64,000 nucleotides of DNA from Marinobacter shengliensis (GCF_003007715.1 NZ_PXNO01000027.1:682001-746000); one strand, 5' to 3'. Shown: positions 27,618 through 41,330, numbered from the stretch's first letter. The notes: a model not told the origin generated them from the letters alone. A program made the numbers and translations.

Positions 27618-28896
27618 CGCAAGGCCCGTACCGGTCCCTCCCGGGGCCGGTGCGTCTGTTGAAAAGTGGCTTCAGTATCTGGAAGCCATTCATCCCACCG
27701 AAATTGACCTTGGCCTGGATCGGGTTCTGGTGGTTTTGCGCCGTCTGTTTCCGCGAAAGCCAGCAGCGCGAATCATCACTGTAGCGGGCACCAACGGCAA
27801 AGGCACGACCGTGGCGGCCCTGGAGTCGCTTTTGCGGGCCGCCGGGCGAACCACCGGAGCTTATACTTCTCCCCATCTTCAGCGTTATAACGAGCGGGTG
27901 CGGATTAACGGTCAGGATATCAGCGATGCCGCGTTGATATCCGCCTTCGAACAAGTGGAGGCGGCACGGGGTAAGGTTTCCCTGACCTACTTTGAATTCG
28001 GAACCCTGGCAGCCTTCGTGGCACTCGCAGACGCGGGTGTTGAAGACTGGATTCTGGAGGTCGGCCTGGGTGGACGTCTGGATGCCGTTAATGTGCTGGA
28101 CGCTGACTTCGCGGTGATCACCTCTATTGATATCGACCATATCGGCTTTCTGGGCGATAACCGGGAAGTGATCGGCTTCGAAAAGGCCGGTATTCTGCGG
28201 CCCGGGATTACTGCGGTCTGTGCAGATCCAGAGCCTCCCGCCTCTGTGCTTCAGCAGGCCGCCGCGCAGAAGGTCAATCTTAAGGTGACCGGGCGTGATT
28301 ACCGGCTCAGGCCGGTTGGCGATTCCGTTGAGCTGACGATTGAGGGGCTCAGTATAACCCTGCCGGCCGGCCCGCTACCTGTCGAAAGTGTTGCGGCAGC
28401 GGCGGTGTTGGCGCGGGTGTTGGCGCCAACCATGACTGTCAGCCTGTTAGCGGATACAGCCAGGTCTGTAACGGTGCCAGGGCGTTTTGAGCGGTTGAGA
28501 ACAAGGCCGGATGTGATCGTGGATGTTGGTCACAATCCCCATGCCGCACGCTGGTTGGCTCAGCGGCTTGAGTTGCAGCGGTCAGGGCAGGGCAAGGTGT
28601 TCGGTCTTTATGCCGCTCTGGCGGATAAAGACGTGGAGGGGGTAATGCGGGCCATGGCGCCAGTTGTCGAACGCTGGTGGTTCGCCGGTCTCGATGTGCC
28701 GCGCGGGCTGGAGGTGCAGACTCTGGTGGAGCGGGCGCGGGCTTGCGGAATTGCCGGTTGCACGGCGTCTGAGTCTGTGGCTGATGCCATGGCTTCGGCA
28801 CTGGCGGAGGCCGGCGAGAAGGACACCATTGTGGTATTCGGTTCGTTCTACACCGTTGCGGAGGCCCGGGCCCGACTTACCGGCGAAGTCTCTTAA
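27598..28896 (+). CDS. folC: Folylpolyglutamate / dihydrofolate synthase
   Basis: 432 residues from the ATG at 27598, chosen because the preceding 26 codons are arginine/serine-rich read-through of accD in another frame. Adds glutamate to dihydropteroate and folates. Mur-ligase fold: ATP loop [41 protein letters not shown], and [20 protein letters not shown] purine stretch lies upstream of the start. It overlaps accD by 20 bases, the same overlap as trpF-trpB. Confidence 0.94.
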   Translation: MNPPSTDARPVPVPPGAGASVEKWLQYLEAIHPTEIDLGLDRVLVVLRRLFPRKPAARIITVAGTNGKGTTVAALESLLRAAGRTTGAYTSPHLQRYNERVRINGQDISDAALISAFEQVEAARGKVSLTYFEFGTLAAFVALADAGVEDWILEVGLGGRLDAVNVLDADFAVITSIDIDHIGFLGDNREVIGFEKAGILRPGITAVCADPEPPASVLQQAAAQKVNLKVTGRDYRLRPVGDSVELTIEGLSITLPAGPLPVESVAAAAVLARVLAPTMTVSLLADTARSVTVPGRFERLRTRPDVIVDVGHNPHAARWLAQRLELQRSGQGKVFGLYAALADKDVEGVMRAMAPVVERWWFAGLDVPRGLEVQTLVERARACGIAGCTASESVADAMASALAEAGEKDTIVVFGSFYTVAEARARLTGEVS

Positions 28897-28988
28897 ACTT
28901 TGTCCATGGCAGGCGCCGGAGCTTTGTGTTAACGGCACTCGGCGGTTAGTATCAGTATCAAACTGTTAGGTTAAGGGAGCGCTTTCTC

Positions 28989-29669
28989 GTGAACGGATTG
29001 AAACAAAGAATCATTGGTGCGCTGGTTCTGGTCTCCCTGGCTGTGATTTTTGTGCCGATGATATTTGACGAGCCCCATTCCGAGCGCCAGTCCCGGCCTG
29101 TCACCATCCCCGAGGAGCCGCCGTTCCCTGAAGTGGACGTTCCCCCGGAGCCGGCCCTTGGCGGCAGCGACTACGGCATGAATTCCGCCCCTCAGGACAC
29201 TCCCACTACGGAATCAGCTCCCGGCTATCGACTGATTGAAGGCGTTGAAGAGCCCGTGCCAGAACCATCCAGCGCCCGCGAGCCCGCGGCCCAGGTAGCA
29301 GAGCCGGTTACCCGCACGACGGATAGCCATGCCGCCGGCTCAGAGCCTCAGCCACAGGTTTCTCAACCCTCTGAGCCGGCAACTTCTGCCAGCTCCGCCG
29401 ATGAATCCGCTGAGTTCACCCGGTCACTTGAAGGTGCCTGGGTTGTCCAGTTGGGCAGCTTTGGTAATGCCGATAATGCCCGCCGTCTGCGCGACAATGT
29501 TCGCGACATGGGGTACGGCGCCCACCTACAGCAAGTAGAGCGTGGTGACACCACATTGACCCGGGTGTTCAGCGGGCCGTTTGTCAACAAATCCGAGGCC
29601 GAAGCCGCCAAGAAAGCCCTGGATGATGCCTTCTCGCTGAATAGCCTGGTTACCTCCGGCGGAAAGTGA
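28989..29669 (+). CDS. dedD: SPOR-domain membrane protein (DedD-like)
   Basis: 226 residues, GTG start. One N-terminal membrane helix (about 8-26, IIGALVLVSLAVIFVPMIF), a Pro/Glu-rich periplasmic linker, and a C-terminal SPOR domain (about 148-224, AWVVQLGSFGNADNARRLRDNV...RVFSGPF). SPOR domains bind denuded peptidoglycan at the septum. Position folC-dedD-cvpA-purF is conserved with E. coli and Pseudomonas, supporting the dedD name. AAGGGAG lies upstream. Confidence 0.88.
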   Translation: MNGLKQRIIGALVLVSLAVIFVPMIFDEPHSERQSRPVTIPEEPPFPEVDVPPEPALGGSDYGMNSAPQDTPTTESAPGYRLIEGVEEPVPEPSSAREPAAQVAEPVTRTTDSHAAGSEPQPQVSQPSEPATSASSADESAEFTRSLEGAWVVQLGSFGNADNARRLRDNVRDMGYGAHLQQVERGDTTLTRVFSGPFVNKSEAEAAKKALDDAFSLNSLVTSGGK

Positions 29670-29703
29670 CCCGGTGACTTGCAATTTATGAGCCTCAGGC
29701 GGT

Positions 29704-29731
29704 TTGGTGACGCCCGGTTTCCTGTTAGAAT
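29704..29731 (+). promoter_or_regulatory. Putative promoter of cvpA-purF
   Basis: TTGGTG (29704-29709), a 16-base spacer and TAGAAT (29726-29731), 30 bases before the cvpA ATG, in the gap after the SPOR gene. Confidence 0.42.
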
Positions 29732-29761
29732 TCGCGCTTCCTTTTCTCCATCGGGTTTTTC

Positions 29762-30331
29762 ATGGACGCGCTGATCTGGATTGACTGGGTCATCATTGCT
29801 CTGATTGCTGTTTCCACGCTGATCAGTCTGAAGCGGGGCTTTGTTCGCGAAGCCCTGTCGCTGGTGACCTGGGTTGCGGCATTCATCATTGCCCGCACGT
29901 TCCATCCTCAGATGCAGTCATTGCTTGAATCCACCGTGGAAACACCACTGGTGCGTCTGATTGCGGCCTTTGCGATTCTGTTTTTCGGCACCCTGATTGT
30001 GGGCGCTATTGTCAATAATATGATTGGTCATCTGGTGCGGGCGACCGGATTGTCAGCCACCGACCGCGTTCTCGGCATGGGGTTCGGGTTGCTACGGGGT
30101 GTGGTGGTAGTGATTGTTGGTATCGCGTTTACCCGCTACACACCGCTTGCCGAAGATACCTGGTGGAGAACGTCCGTGATGATCGACCGTCTGGCGGTGG
30201 TCGAAGACTGGTCCCGTCGAACCCTGGGTGATGAATTTGCCCGGTTCCTGGGCCCCGAAGCAGGGGCCGGGTACAGCACCGAATCCTCAACAGAGCAGGA
30301 AGGCGTGGAACCCACGCCTGCATCCCGTTAA
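29762..30331 (+). CDS. cvpA: CvpA family membrane protein
   Basis: 189 residues. Four hydrophobic segments in the first 130 residues with the CvpA pattern (WIDWVIIALIAVSTLISLKRGFVREALSL; IARTFHPQ). The hydrophilic C-terminus ends in a Thr/Glu/Pro tail. E. coli CvpA is linked to colicin V production and envelope tolerance; the molecular role is not settled. purF lies 34 bases downstream, the invariant partner in proteobacteria. Confidence 0.93.
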   Translation: MDALIWIDWVIIALIAVSTLISLKRGFVREALSLVTWVAAFIIARTFHPQMQSLLESTVETPLVRLIAAFAILFFGTLIVGAIVNNMIGHLVRATGLSATDRVLGMGFGLLRGVVVVIVGIAFTRYTPLAEDTWWRTSVMIDRLAVVEDWSRRTLGDEFARFLGPEAGAGYSTESSTEQEGVEPTPASR

Positions 30332-30365
30332 CATTCAGATTTAACACTCGGAGAGTTCCCCAGCC

Positions 30366-31889
30366 ATGTGCGGCATTGTCGGTATTGTCAGTACTTCAAA
30401 CGTCAACCAGCTTCTTTACGATGCACTGACTGTTCTTCAGCACCGTGGCCAGGATGCGGCGGGTATTGTGACTTTTCAGGATAACCGGTTTTTTCTTCGC
30501 AAGGACAATGGTCTGGTCCGGGACGTATTCCATACCCGGCATATGCGCAGGCTGGTAGGCAATGTGGGGATCGGTCACGTCCGTTACCCCACCGCTGGCA
30601 GTTCAAGCTCTGCCGAGGCCCAGCCGTTTTACGTGAACAGCCCCTACGGCATTACTCTGGCACACAACGGCAACCTGACCAATGCCGATGACCTGAGCAG
30701 CGACTTGTTCCGCACCGATCTGCGCCACATCAACACCAATTCCGATTCCGAAGTGTTGCTCAACGTATTTGCCCATGAGCTGCAGAAGCTTGGGAAACTG
30801 AACCCGACCAAAGATGAGATTTTTTCCGCCGTCCGCGCCGTGCACAAGCGCTGCCGGGGTGCCTATGCCGTTATCGCGATGATTACCGGCTACGGCATTG
30901 TCGGTTTCCGGGACCCCAATGGCATTCGCCCGGCCTGTTACGGTGTGCGGGAAAGCGAAGATGGCCAGAAAGAATACATGATCGCCTCGGAGAGCGTGGC
31001 TCTGAACGCCGCCGGCTTCGAGATCGTTCGGGATATCGCACCGGGTGAAGCGGTTTACATCGAAACAGACGGTACCCTCTACACCGAGCAATGTGCGGAA
31101 TCCCCCAAGCTGTATCCATGCATCTTCGAGCACGTCTATTTTGCTCGCCCCGACTCCATCATGGACCGGGTGTCGGTATACAAGGCACGCCTGCGCATGG
31201 GCGAAACCCTGGCAGACAAGGTGCTCAGGGAGCGGCCGGACCATGACATTGATGTGGTGATCCCGATTCCGGACACCAGCCGGACTTCGGCCATGCAGAT
31301 GGCCTATCAGTTGGGCGTCAAATACCGCGAAGGCTTTATCAAGAACCGCTATATCGGGCGGACGTTTATCATGCCCGGCCAGAAAATGCGGAAGAAGTCG
31401 GTGCGCCAGAAGCTTAATCCCATAGACCTGGAGTTCCGCGGCAAGAATGTCATGCTGGTGGATGATTCCATCGTCCGGGGAACTACCTGTAAGGAAATCG
31501 TTCAGATGGCCCGGGACGCCGGTGCCCGGAACGTCTACTTCGCCTCAGCAGCGCCGCCTGTGCGTTACCCCAACGTGTACGGCATTGATATGCCCTCGGC
31601 CAGTGAGCTGATTGCCCACGACCGTTCGGTGGAGGAGGTTCGGGAGCAGATTGGTGCTGACTGGCTGGTATATCAGGACCTGGAAGACCTGATTACCTGT
31701 GTCAACGATGTCAACGACGATATCGATGGTTGGGAGTGCTCGGTGTTTACCGGTGATTACGTAACCGGTGACGTGGACGAAGCCTACCTGCGCCGGCTCG
31801 AAGACCTGCGTAAAGACGAGAAGCGTCCCGGTGGGCAGATCATCGACGGTGATAATGCCATTATCGACCTCCATAATGACGAAGACTGA
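30366..31889 (+). CDS. purF: Amidophosphoribosyltransferase
   Basis: 507 residues. First committed step of purine synthesis, making phosphoribosylamine from PRPP and glutamine. N-terminal nucleophile Cys2 (MCGIVGIV) after Met removal; [16 protein letters not shown] and [10 protein letters not shown] of the glutaminase domain. The phosphoribosyltransferase domain has the PRPP loop [13 protein letters not shown]. The E. coli enzyme type without an Fe-S cluster. GGAG upstream of the ATG. metZ follows after 29 bases. Confidence 0.97.
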   Translation: MCGIVGIVSTSNVNQLLYDALTVLQHRGQDAAGIVTFQDNRFFLRKDNGLVRDVFHTRHMRRLVGNVGIGHVRYPTAGSSSSAEAQPFYVNSPYGITLAHNGNLTNADDLSSDLFRTDLRHINTNSDSEVLLNVFAHELQKLGKLNPTKDEIFSAVRAVHKRCRGAYAVIAMITGYGIVGFRDPNGIRPACYGVRESEDGQKEYMIASESVALNAAGFEIVRDIAPGEAVYIETDGTLYTEQCAESPKLYPCIFEHVYFARPDSIMDRVSVYKARLRMGETLADKVLRERPDHDIDVVIPIPDTSRTSAMQMAYQLGVKYREGFIKNRYIGRTFIMPGQKMRKKSVRQKLNPIDLEFRGKNVMLVDDSIVRGTTCKEIVQMARDAGARNVYFASAAPPVRYPNVYGIDMPSASELIAHDRSVEEVREQIGADWLVYQDLEDLITCVNDVNDDIDGWECSVFTGDYVTGDVDEAYLRRLEDLRKDEKRPGGQIIDGDNAIIDLHNDED

Positions 31890-31918
31890 AACCCTAACGC
31901 CCGTGCCAGGAGAACACT

Positions 31919-33142
31919 ATGACAGTCGGCCGTGAAGAACATCTCTGGATTCCTGAATCGGATCTGGACGGTATGTCAGTGGATACCCTGGCCGTGAGGG
32001 CAGGGCAGGTCCGCACCGGTCAGCTGGAGCACAGCGACGCCATCTTTCCGACCTCCAGTTTCGTCTATGGCAGTGCGGCCCAGGCGGCAGCCCGTTTTGG
32101 TGGTGAGGAGCCCGGTAACATCTATTCCCGCTTTACCAATCCAACGGTTCAGGGTTTTGAGGCCCGCATCGCTGCCATGGAAGGTGGAGAAAAGGCCGTT
32201 GCCACTGCCTCGGGCATGGCGGCCATCCTGAGTACCTGTATGGCGTTGCTGCAGTCCGGGGATCACGTTATCTGTTCCCGTGGCGTGTTTGGCACCACCA
32301 ACGTGTTGTTCCAGAAGTATATGGCGCGTTTCGGGGTTGAGACCACGTTCGTTAGCCTGACCGATGCAGACGGCTGGGAGGCAGCAGTCCGGCCAGAAAC
32401 CCGGATGCTGTTTATTGAAACGCCATCCAACCCGCTTTGTGAAATCGCTGATATGGACGCGTTGTCTGCGTTGGCGAGGGCCAACGATGCCCTGTTTGTG
32501 GTGGATAACTGTTTCTGTACGCCGGTATTGCAGCGACCCCTTGAGCAAGGTGCGGATCTGGTGATCCATTCAGCCACAAAGTACCTGGATGGCCAGGGCC
32601 GCTGTGTTGGCGGAGTGGTGGTAGGGCCTGCCAGGTATCTGGATGAGATCTACGGGTTCCTGAGATCTGCCGGGCCCACCATGAGCCCGTTCAATGCCTG
32701 GGTGTTCCAGAAGGGGCTGGAAACCTTACCGATCCGTATGCGAGCCCACTGCAACAATGCGTTAGAGTTGGCGAATTGGCTGGAAAGCCAGCCGAGCGTG
32801 GAAAAGGTGTTCTACGCCGGTCTTGAAAGCCATCCCCAGCATCAGCTGGCGAAGAAGCAACAGGACGGGTTTGGCGGAATTGTGTCGTTTCTGGTTAAAG
32901 GGGGCAGAGAAGAAGCCTGGCGCTTTATTGATGCCACCCGAATGATTTCAATCACAGCGAATCTGGGTGATGTGAAAACCACCGTCACCCACCCGGCGAC
33001 GACAACCCATGGCCGGTTATCTCCCGAGGATAAAGACAAGGCGGACATCACCGAGAATCTGATCCGGTTGTCTGTTGGCATTGAAGCCATTGATGACCTG
33101 AAAACCGATCTGACACGGGGTTTTCAGGCGCTGAAAGACTAA
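31919..33142 (+). CDS. metZ: O-succinylhomoserine sulfhydrylase
   Basis: 407 residues. PLP enzyme of the Cys/Met metabolism family that joins sulfide with O-succinylhomoserine to give homocysteine directly. PLP lysine Lys221 in IHSATKYLDGQGRCVGG; ATASGMAAILSTCMALLQ; and the C-terminal RLSVGIEAIDDL. Gene order purF-metZ matches Pseudomonas metZ, which distinguishes it from metB. Homocysteine from this route feeds MetH, also in this window. AGGAG precedes the ATG. Confidence 0.93.
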   Translation: MTVGREEHLWIPESDLDGMSVDTLAVRAGQVRTGQLEHSDAIFPTSSFVYGSAAQAAARFGGEEPGNIYSRFTNPTVQGFEARIAAMEGGEKAVATASGMAAILSTCMALLQSGDHVICSRGVFGTTNVLFQKYMARFGVETTFVSLTDADGWEAAVRPETRMLFIETPSNPLCEIADMDALSALARANDALFVVDNCFCTPVLQRPLEQGADLVIHSATKYLDGQGRCVGGVVVGPARYLDEIYGFLRSAGPTMSPFNAWVFQKGLETLPIRMRAHCNNALELANWLESQPSVEKVFYAGLESHPQHQLAKKQQDGFGGIVSFLVKGGREEAWRFIDATRMISITANLGDVKTTVTHPATTTHGRLSPEDKDKADITENLIRLSVGIEAIDDLKTDLTRGFQALKD

Positions 33143-33165
33143 ACTCACTGACGGTTTGAGCATTC

Positions 33166-35751
33166 ATGGCGGAATCCGCTAAAGCGAAACAAGCAGCATC
33201 GACGGAACTGACAGAAAAACAACAGCGCTTTCGCCGCCTGATGGCCCAAGGGGCCAGAGAGGGTGCGGTTATCGGCATGATTGTGCTGTGCATCTATCTG
33301 GCGATGGCGCTGTTTACCTTCAGTGCGTCTGACCCCGGGTGGGCGAGTATCGGCCACGATACTCGCGTGGATAACGCCGCCGGGCGCTCCGGCGCCTGGC
33401 TCGCAAGCCTGCTGGTGGACTTCTTCGGGCAGGTTTCCTGGCTGTTCCCGGTGATGATTGCCGGTTATGCCGTCATGCTGATCCGTCGCAGGCATGAGTC
33501 ACTGGACCTCCATTGGCCACTGTTCATGGTTCGCTTTGGCGGGTTTCTGCTGATTCTGTTGTCGGCCACCAGCCTGCTTTCCCTTTATTCGGTATTTGGC
33601 CTTGGTGCCTCCTCCGGCGGTGTACTGGGCACGGCGGTTTCAGAAGCTATGGTGCGCTTCTTCAATCTGCCAGCCACCACGCTGTTGCTGATCGCGATTT
33701 TCCTGTTCGCCCTGACCGTGACCGTCGGCCTGTCCTGGTTCCGTCTGATGGACCATGTTGGTGGGTTGACGCTCAGAACCGGACGTTGGCTTCAGTCGCT
33801 GTTCAAGGGCAGCGAGCGCAAGGTCAAAAGCCCTGGTGTGCCTCCTGCTGCCCGCCCTGAGCCAGAGCCTCCGGTTATCAAGGACCGGGTGGCGCAGACC
33901 AATCCGGTAGCAGAGAAAGCACCTCAGAAAGACTCCTGGTGGCGCCGTTTATTCCGCCGCAAACCAAAAGCGGCCGATAGAGGTACACAGAAGGATAGAA
34001 GCAAAGCTCGTAAGGAACCGGCGATTGACGGGCTTCCTGAAATTGAACCAGAACCCGCAAGACTGGAAAGTTTCAGCTCGGGGGATCGGGATGAAACGCC
34101 TCGCAAGGCGGCCGCGCCCCAGCAGCCCAAGCCCGCGAACCGGGCACTGAAAATTGCACCGTTCAAGAAGGATGATCAGGGGCCTGCCGACAAGAAAGCT
34201 AACAGCAAGCAGGGCTCTTTGCTGGAAGACATTGAGAGCCTGATTCCGCCGATATCCTTGCTGGACCCGCCTGAGGAACATAAAGAAAAGGGTTACTCGG
34301 AAGAATCACTGGAGCACATGTCGCGCCTGCTCGAAGAGAAGCTGGCGGATTTCGGTGTCACGGTTGAGGTGGTCGAGGTCAATCCTGGCCCGGTTATCAC
34401 CCGATTCGAGATCAAGCCCGCCGCCGGGGTGAAAGTCAGCAAGATTTCCAACCTGGCCAAGGATCTGGCCCGTTCATTGGCAGTGTTGAGTGTACGGGTG
34501 GTGGAAGTCATACCCGGAAAGTCCGTGGTGGGCATCGAGATTCCCAATGAGGAGCGGGAAATCGTTCGTCTGAGCGAAGTGCTTGGGGCCCGGGTGTTTA
34601 CCGAGTCGTCATCGCCGCTGACCCTGGCGCTGGGTAATGATATTGGTGGTAATCCGATGGTGGCCAACCTGGCCAAGATGCCGCACCTGCTGGTAGCCGG
34701 TACTACGGGTTCGGGTAAATCGGTCGGGGTTAACGCCATGCTGCTGAGCATGCTGCTCAAGGCCAGCCCCGATGAAGTGCGCTTTATCATGGTGGACCCG
34801 AAGATGCTGGAACTGAGCATCTACGATGGCATCCCGCACCTGCTGGCACCGGTTGTGACGGACATGAAAGAAGCCGCCAATGCACTGCGCTGGTGTGTGG
34901 CGGAGATGGAGCGGCGCTACCGTTTGATGGCCAGCCTGGGCGTGCGCAACATCGCCGGTTACAACAAGAAGGTGAAAGACGCCCGCGCCGAGGGCGAGCC
35001 GTTACTGGATCCTCTCTGGAAACCGGATGAATACCTGGCCAACGACGAACAGGAGCGGCCAGAACTGGAAACCCTGCCGTTCATCGTTGTCGTAATCGAC
35101 GAATTTGCTGACATGATGATGATTGTCGGCAAAAAGGTGGAAGAGCTGATCGCCCGCATTGCCCAGAAGGCCCGTGCCGCCGGTATCCATCTGATTCTTG
35201 CTACCCAGCGGCCATCCGTGGATGTGATCACAGGCCTGATCAAGGCCAATATCCCGACCCGGATGTCGTTCCAGGTGTCGTCCAAGATCGACTCCCGTAC
35301 CGTGCTTGATCAGGGCGGCGCCGAGCAGCTGCTGGGCCACGGCGATATGTTATACCTGCCGCCGGGTTCCGGCCTGCCGGTTCGGGTACACGGAGCCTTC
35401 GTTGACGATGACGAAGTACACCGGGTGGTCAGTGCCTGGAAAGCCCGGGGTGAACCGGAATACGTGGATGATGTGCTTAACGGCGCCGAAGGTGAGCACC
35501 TGCCGGGCGTGCCAACCCTCAGTGAAGGCGGTGCAGGCGGTGGTGACGAAGGAGACGCGCTGTTCGACGAAGCGGTCGCTTTTGTGACGGAGAACCGGCG
35601 GGTGTCGATCTCCTCCGTACAACGTAAATTCAAGATCGGCTACAACCGTGCCGCGAACCTGGTGGACGCCATGGAAGCCTCGGGAGTGGTCAGTCCGGCG
35701 GGTCATAATGGTGCCAGGGAAGTTCTGGCGCCGCCGCCCCCAAGAGACTAG
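33166..35751 (+). CDS. ftsK: DNA translocase FtsK
   Basis: 861 residues. N-terminal membrane domain with four helices (about residues 35-195), a charged Pro/Lys-rich linker (about 215-375), then the alpha-beta motor and the winged-helix gamma domain (about 800-850, [30 protein letters not shown]). Walker [13 protein letters not shown] with Lys518, Walker [13 protein letters not shown], and [15 protein letters not shown]. Anchors at the septum and pumps chromosome dimers toward XerCD/dif. The ORF is 24 bases after metZ, a close spacing that may be chance. lolA follows 13 bases on. Confidence 0.96.
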   Translation: MAESAKAKQAASTELTEKQQRFRRLMAQGAREGAVIGMIVLCIYLAMALFTFSASDPGWASIGHDTRVDNAAGRSGAWLASLLVDFFGQVSWLFPVMIAGYAVMLIRRRHESLDLHWPLFMVRFGGFLLILLSATSLLSLYSVFGLGASSGGVLGTAVSEAMVRFFNLPATTLLLIAIFLFALTVTVGLSWFRLMDHVGGLTLRTGRWLQSLFKGSERKVKSPGVPPAARPEPEPPVIKDRVAQTNPVAEKAPQKDSWWRRLFRRKPKAADRGTQKDRSKARKEPAIDGLPEIEPEPARLESFSSGDRDETPRKAAAPQQPKPANRALKIAPFKKDDQGPADKKANSKQGSLLEDIESLIPPISLLDPPEEHKEKGYSEESLEHMSRLLEEKLADFGVTVEVVEVNPGPVITRFEIKPAAGVKVSKISNLAKDLARSLAVLSVRVVEVIPGKSVVGIEIPNEEREIVRLSEVLGARVFTESSSPLTLALGNDIGGNPMVANLAKMPHLLVAGTTGSGKSVGVNAMLLSMLLKASPDEVRFIMVDPKMLELSIYDGIPHLLAPVVTDMKEAANALRWCVAEMERRYRLMASLGVRNIAGYNKKVKDARAEGEPLLDPLWKPDEYLANDEQERPELETLPFIVVVIDEFADMMMIVGKKVEELIARIAQKARAAGIHLILATQRPSVDVITGLIKANIPTRMSFQVSSKIDSRTVLDQGGAEQLLGHGDMLYLPPGSGLPVRVHGAFVDDDEVHRVVSAWKARGEPEYVDDVLNGAEGEHLPGVPTLSEGGAGGGDEGDALFDEAVAFVTENRRVSISSVQRKFKIGYNRAANLVDAMEASGVVSPAGHNGAREVLAPPPPRD

Positions 35752-35764
35752 GAGCAGCATACTT

Positions 35765-36418
35765 ATGATCAGATCTGTCTACACGACGATAGCGGCGCTG
35801 TGCATGATGGCCGTCGTGGCAACGGCCTCTGCGGAACAGGGCAACAGCTCTCGCGATGCCGCTGAAGAGCTGGCTTCCATGTTGCGCAGTTACCAAACCT
35901 ACCAGGCCGATTTCATCCAGATTGTGGTCAATGAAAATGGCAACCGGGTTCAGGAAACCCGCGGCTCCCTGAAGGCCAAGCGCCCGGGACTGTTCTACTG
36001 GGAGACCGGTGCGCCTTTGTCCCAGTTTATTGTCAGTGACGGCGACACGGTGGAGGTTTACGACCCGGATCTGGAACAGGTCACTATTCACACCCTGGAT
36101 GACCGGGTGCAGACAACACCGGCGCTGCTTCTGAGTGGCGAAGTGGATAATCTTGAGGAAACCTACGATGTGAGTGAGCGCCGGATGGGTGACAATACCC
36201 GCGAGTTCACACTGGTTCCCAGGGGCGCCGATTCCCTGTTTACATCCTTGCGCTTGAGCTTCTACAACGGTGAACTTCAGGAAATGAGAATGGAAGATTC
36301 GCTGTCTCAACTGAGTATTCTCAGCTTTGACCGGATAACCCTGAATCAGGAACTGGACAACAGTGCCTTCCGCCTGGAATACCCCGAGGAGGTGGATATT
36401 ATTCGGGACGGTGCCTGA
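35765..36418 (+). CDS. lolA: Outer-membrane lipoprotein carrier LolA
   Basis: 217 residues from the ATG at 35765, preceded by AGGAG; the longer open frame upstream is an ftsK shadow. Signal peptide [23 protein letters not shown], cleaved after residue 23. Periplasmic carrier that takes lipoproteins from LolCDE to LolB. Matches the family at [24 protein letters not shown] and [18 protein letters not shown]. Its stop overlaps the rarA ATG (TGATG). Order ftsK-lolA-rarA-serS is widely conserved. Confidence 0.95.
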   Translation: MIRSVYTTIAALCMMAVVATASAEQGNSSRDAAEELASMLRSYQTYQADFIQIVVNENGNRVQETRGSLKAKRPGLFYWETGAPLSQFIVSDGDTVEVYDPDLEQVTIHTLDDRVQTTPALLLSGEVDNLEETYDVSERRMGDNTREFTLVPRGADSLFTSLRLSFYNGELQEMRMEDSLSQLSILSFDRITLNQELDNSAFRLEYPEEVDIIRDGA

Positions 36419-37752
36419 TGCAGGACAACCTGTTTGAGCCCGAGGCCGGATTCCAGCCCCTTGCGGCCAGAATGCGGCCGGCCAACCTGGACGAATACGT
36501 TGGCCAGGCTCATCTGGTCGGCCCCGGAAAACCGCTCAGGCGCGCCGTAGAGCAGGGCCAACTGCATTCGATGATTCTCTGGGGACCACCCGGAGTGGGC
36601 AAAACCACCTTTGCCCGGCTGTTGGCCAACGTGGGTGACTTGTCCTATGAAACGCTCTCTGCCGTGCTCAGCGGCGTCAAGGATATCCGGGATGTGGTCG
36701 AGCGGGCCCGCAACCGCAAGCAGTCCCAGGGCAGGGACACGCTGCTGTTTGTTGACGAGGTGCACCGGTTCAACAAAAGCCAGCAGGATGCATTTCTCCC
36801 TCATATTGAAGATGGCACCTTTATTTTTGTGGGTGCCACCACGGAAAACCCCTCTTTCGAACTGAACAGCGCGCTCCTGTCGCGGACTCGCGTGTATGTG
36901 CTCAAAAATCTGGACAAGCCGGACATCCTTGAGCTCCTGAATAGAGCATTGGTTTCGCCAGCGGGTTTCGGCGGTACCCTTCAGGTGCTAGCCGGGGTGC
37001 TGGATAACATGGCCGAAGCCTCTGGAGGCGATGCCCGGCGTGCTCTGAACATTCTGGAGGTGGCCGCTGACCTGGCCGAGCCGGACGACAGCGGGCAGAA
37101 CGCCATCACCGCCCAGACACTGGAACAGGTACTGCAAACCAGTCTGCGCCGTTTCGACAAAGGCGGCGATGTGTTCTATGACCAGATCTCCGCGTTGCAT
37201 AAATCCGTACGGGGCTCCAGCCCCGATGGTTCCCTGTACTGGCTTTGCCGTATGCTGGACGGTGGCTGTGACCCCCTGTATGTGGCGCGGCGCCTGGTGC
37301 GGATCGCCAGCGAAGACATCGGTAACGCAGACCCCCGTGCCCTGCAAATTACCATGCAGGCCTGGGATGCCCAGGAGCGGTTGGGGTCGCCGGAAGGGGA
37401 GCTGGCGCTGGCCCAGGCCGTCACCTACCTGGCGCTGGCACCAAAGAGTAATGCCGTGTACAAGGCGTTCAACGAATGTATGGCGGACATCCGAAAGGAT
37501 CCTGATTACGAAGTGCCGGTGCACCTGCGTAATGCCCCTACCAAGCTGATGAAAAGCCTGGGCCACGGTGACGAATACCGCTACGCCCATGACGAACCGG
37601 ACGCCTACGCGGCCGGAGAATCTTACCTGCCTGAAGCGATTCACCAGCGCCGTTACTATCAGCCGGTCATGCGTGGACTGGAGATCAAACTGGCTGAAAA
37701 GCGCCAGCGCCTGGATGATCTCGATGCCCGAAGCGGCAAAAAGCGTTATTGA
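36418..37752 (+). CDS. rarA: Replication-associated recombination protein A
   Basis: 444 residues. AAA+ ATPase of the RarA/MgsA/WRNIP1 group, acting at stalled replication forks with SSB. Starts with [17 protein letters not shown] (RuvB/clamp-loader-like), Walker [13 protein letters not shown] (Lys62), Walker [16 protein letters not shown], sensor [17 protein letters not shown], and the C-terminal tetramerisation region with [15 protein letters not shown]. Overlaps lolA. Confidence 0.95.
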   Translation: MQDNLFEPEAGFQPLAARMRPANLDEYVGQAHLVGPGKPLRRAVEQGQLHSMILWGPPGVGKTTFARLLANVGDLSYETLSAVLSGVKDIRDVVERARNRKQSQGRDTLLFVDEVHRFNKSQQDAFLPHIEDGTFIFVGATTENPSFELNSALLSRTRVYVLKNLDKPDILELLNRALVSPAGFGGTLQVLAGVLDNMAEASGGDARRALNILEVAADLAEPDDSGQNAITAQTLEQVLQTSLRRFDKGGDVFYDQISALHKSVRGSSPDGSLYWLCRMLDGGCDPLYVARRLVRIASEDIGNADPRALQITMQAWDAQERLGSPEGELALAQAVTYLALAPKSNAVYKAFNECMADIRKDPDYEVPVHLRNAPTKLMKSLGHGDEYRYAHDEPDAYAAGESYLPEAIHQRRYYQPVMRGLEIKLAEKRQRLDDLDARSGKKRY

Positions 37753-37820
37753 TGTAACCCTCATGCCGCAAATTACCTGGCCCTCAGCCCGGGGATGGTG
37801 GTCAGCAGAACCACGGCAGG

Positions 37821-37826
37821 TATAAT
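37821..37826 (+). promoter_or_regulatory. Putative -10 box for serS
   Basis: Consensus TATAAT 46 bases before the serS ATG in the 120-base rarA-serS gap. No good -35 hexamer at the expected spacing. Confidence 0.33.
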
Positions 37827-37833
37827 GCCGTGA

Positions 37834-39995
<2,162 letters not shown>

Positions 39996-40029
39996 GGGTG
40001 GAGAAGCGGGGCGGGCCCGCGTATCGGTC

Positions 40030-40064
40030 TCACGGGGCGCCGAAGTTGATCGGCTACCCCGTGA
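40030..40064. other. Hairpin between convergent cobA and DAHP synthase
   Basis: Perfect 8-bp inverted repeat TCACGGGG (40030-40037) and CCCCGTGA (40057-40064) in the 84-base convergent gap. It lacks a T-run, so if it ends transcription it is not a classic intrinsic terminator. Confidence 0.4.
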
Positions 40065-40079
40065 ATCCTGTCAGCGCGC

Positions 40080-41153
40080 TCAGGCGTTACGCTTGGGCAG
40101 CACGTCTTTGAGCTTTTCGCGCATATCCCGAATGGCTTTCTCGGTGGTTTCCCAGTCAATACAGGCGTCGGTTACCGACACGCCGTATTTCAGGTCTGCC
40201 AGGTTTTCCGGGATGGACTGGTTACCCCAGTTGATGTGGCTTTCCACCATCAGGCTCTGGATAGACTGGTTGCCCTCCAGGATCTGATGGGTCACATCCT
40301 GCATGACCAGAGGCTGAATGGCCGGATCTTTGCTGGAATTGGCGTGGCTGCAATCCACCATGATCGACTTGCGCAGATTGGCTTTGTCCAGCGCCTGCTC
40401 GCATAGTGCAACACTCACGGAATCATAGTTCGGTTTGCCACCGCCACCGCGCAACACCACGTGGCCATAGTTGTTGCCCTTGGTGCGGATGATGGCCACC
40501 TTGCCTTGCTGGTCGATGCCCAGGAAGCTGTGGGGGTGAGAAACCGATTTCATGGCGTTAACGGCTACGTCCAGGCTGCCATCAGTGCCATTCTTGAAGC
40601 CAATGGCCATGGACAGGCCGCTGCTCATTTCCCGGTGGGTTTGAGACTCGGTGGTGCGGGCGCCAATGGCGGACCAGGCAATGGTGTCTTGCAGGTACTG
40701 GGGGGAGATCGGGTCAAGGGCCTCGGTGGCGGTTGGCAGGCCCATCTCGTTGATATCCAGCAGCAAGCGACGGCCAATGTGCAGGCCCTGTTCAATATCG
40801 AAGGTATCGTTCAGGTGTGGGTCGTTGATCAGGCCTTTCCAGCCAACGGTGGTGCGCGGTTTCTCGAAATATACCCGCATCACCAGCAGCAGGGTATCGC
40901 TGACTTCGTCGGCGAGTTTTTTCAGCCGGGCAGCGTAATCGCGGGCTGCCTCCACATCGTGGATAGAGCAGGGGCCAACCACGATAAACAGGCGGTGGTC
41001 TTTGCCATCCATGATGTCGTAAATGGCCTGGCGGCCAGAGGCTACGGTTTCGGCAGCTTCATCTGACAGCGGCATTTCGTTCTTCAGCGCTTCAGGAGTG
41101 ATCAGTGGTTCCTGGCTGGCCACGTTCAGGTTTTCCAGTTTCTTGCCCGACAT
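40080..41153 (-). CDS. 3-deoxy-7-phosphoheptulonate synthase (class I)
   Basis: 357 residues. Condenses PEP and erythrose-4-phosphate, the first shikimate step. AroF/G/H type: VVGPCSIHD (PEP/metal Cys), MRVYFEKPRTTVGWKGLINDP, GARTTESQTHREMSSGLS, and DCSHANSSKDP with the metal His. The paralogue (Phe-, Tyr- or Trp-sensitive) cannot be told from the sequence by eye, so no symbol is given. Divergent from the DUF1631 gene across about 180 bases that hold promoters for both. Confidence 0.95.
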   Translation of the reverse strand: MSGKKLENLNVASQEPLITPEALKNEMPLSDEAAETVASGRQAIYDIMDGKDHRLFIVVGPCSIHDVEAARDYAARLKKLADEVSDTLLLVMRVYFEKPRTTVGWKGLINDPHLNDTFDIEQGLHIGRRLLLDINEMGLPTATEALDPISPQYLQDTIAWSAIGARTTESQTHREMSSGLSMAIGFKNGTDGSLDVAVNAMKSVSHPHSFLGIDQQGKVAIIRTKGNNYGHVVLRGGGGKPNYDSVSVALCEQALDKANLRKSIMVDCSHANSSKDPAIQPLVMQDVTHQILEGNQSIQSLMVESHINWGNQSIPENLADLKYGVSVTDACIDWETTEKAIRDMREKLKDVLPKRNA

Positions 41154-41252
41154 CTTGTTGTGCTTCCCCGAATCAGATCGTTACATCACCGGGTAACGCT
41201 GTCATTATGGGCCCGGTGTTTAATAATTAACGCGAATGGTGCCGGTCTGCAG

Positions 41253-41283
41253 TTGCTGTAAACCCCGGCGAGTTGGTTATACT
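41253..41283 (+). promoter_or_regulatory. Putative promoter of DUF1631-PilZ pair
   Basis: TTGCTG (41253-41258), then TTATAC/TATACT (41277-41283) at 18-19 bases, about 50 bases before the DUF1631 ATG. Confidence 0.35.
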
Positions 41284-41330
41284 GCGTTATTTGAAGACCC
41301 TTTTCAACGCTTCCAGTCAACAGGTAACGG

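Noticed and set aside
35648..35764. Longer N-terminus for lolA
   Set aside because: The extra 39 codons are read inside ftsK in another frame; the ATG at 35765 has AGGAG and a perfect signal peptide.
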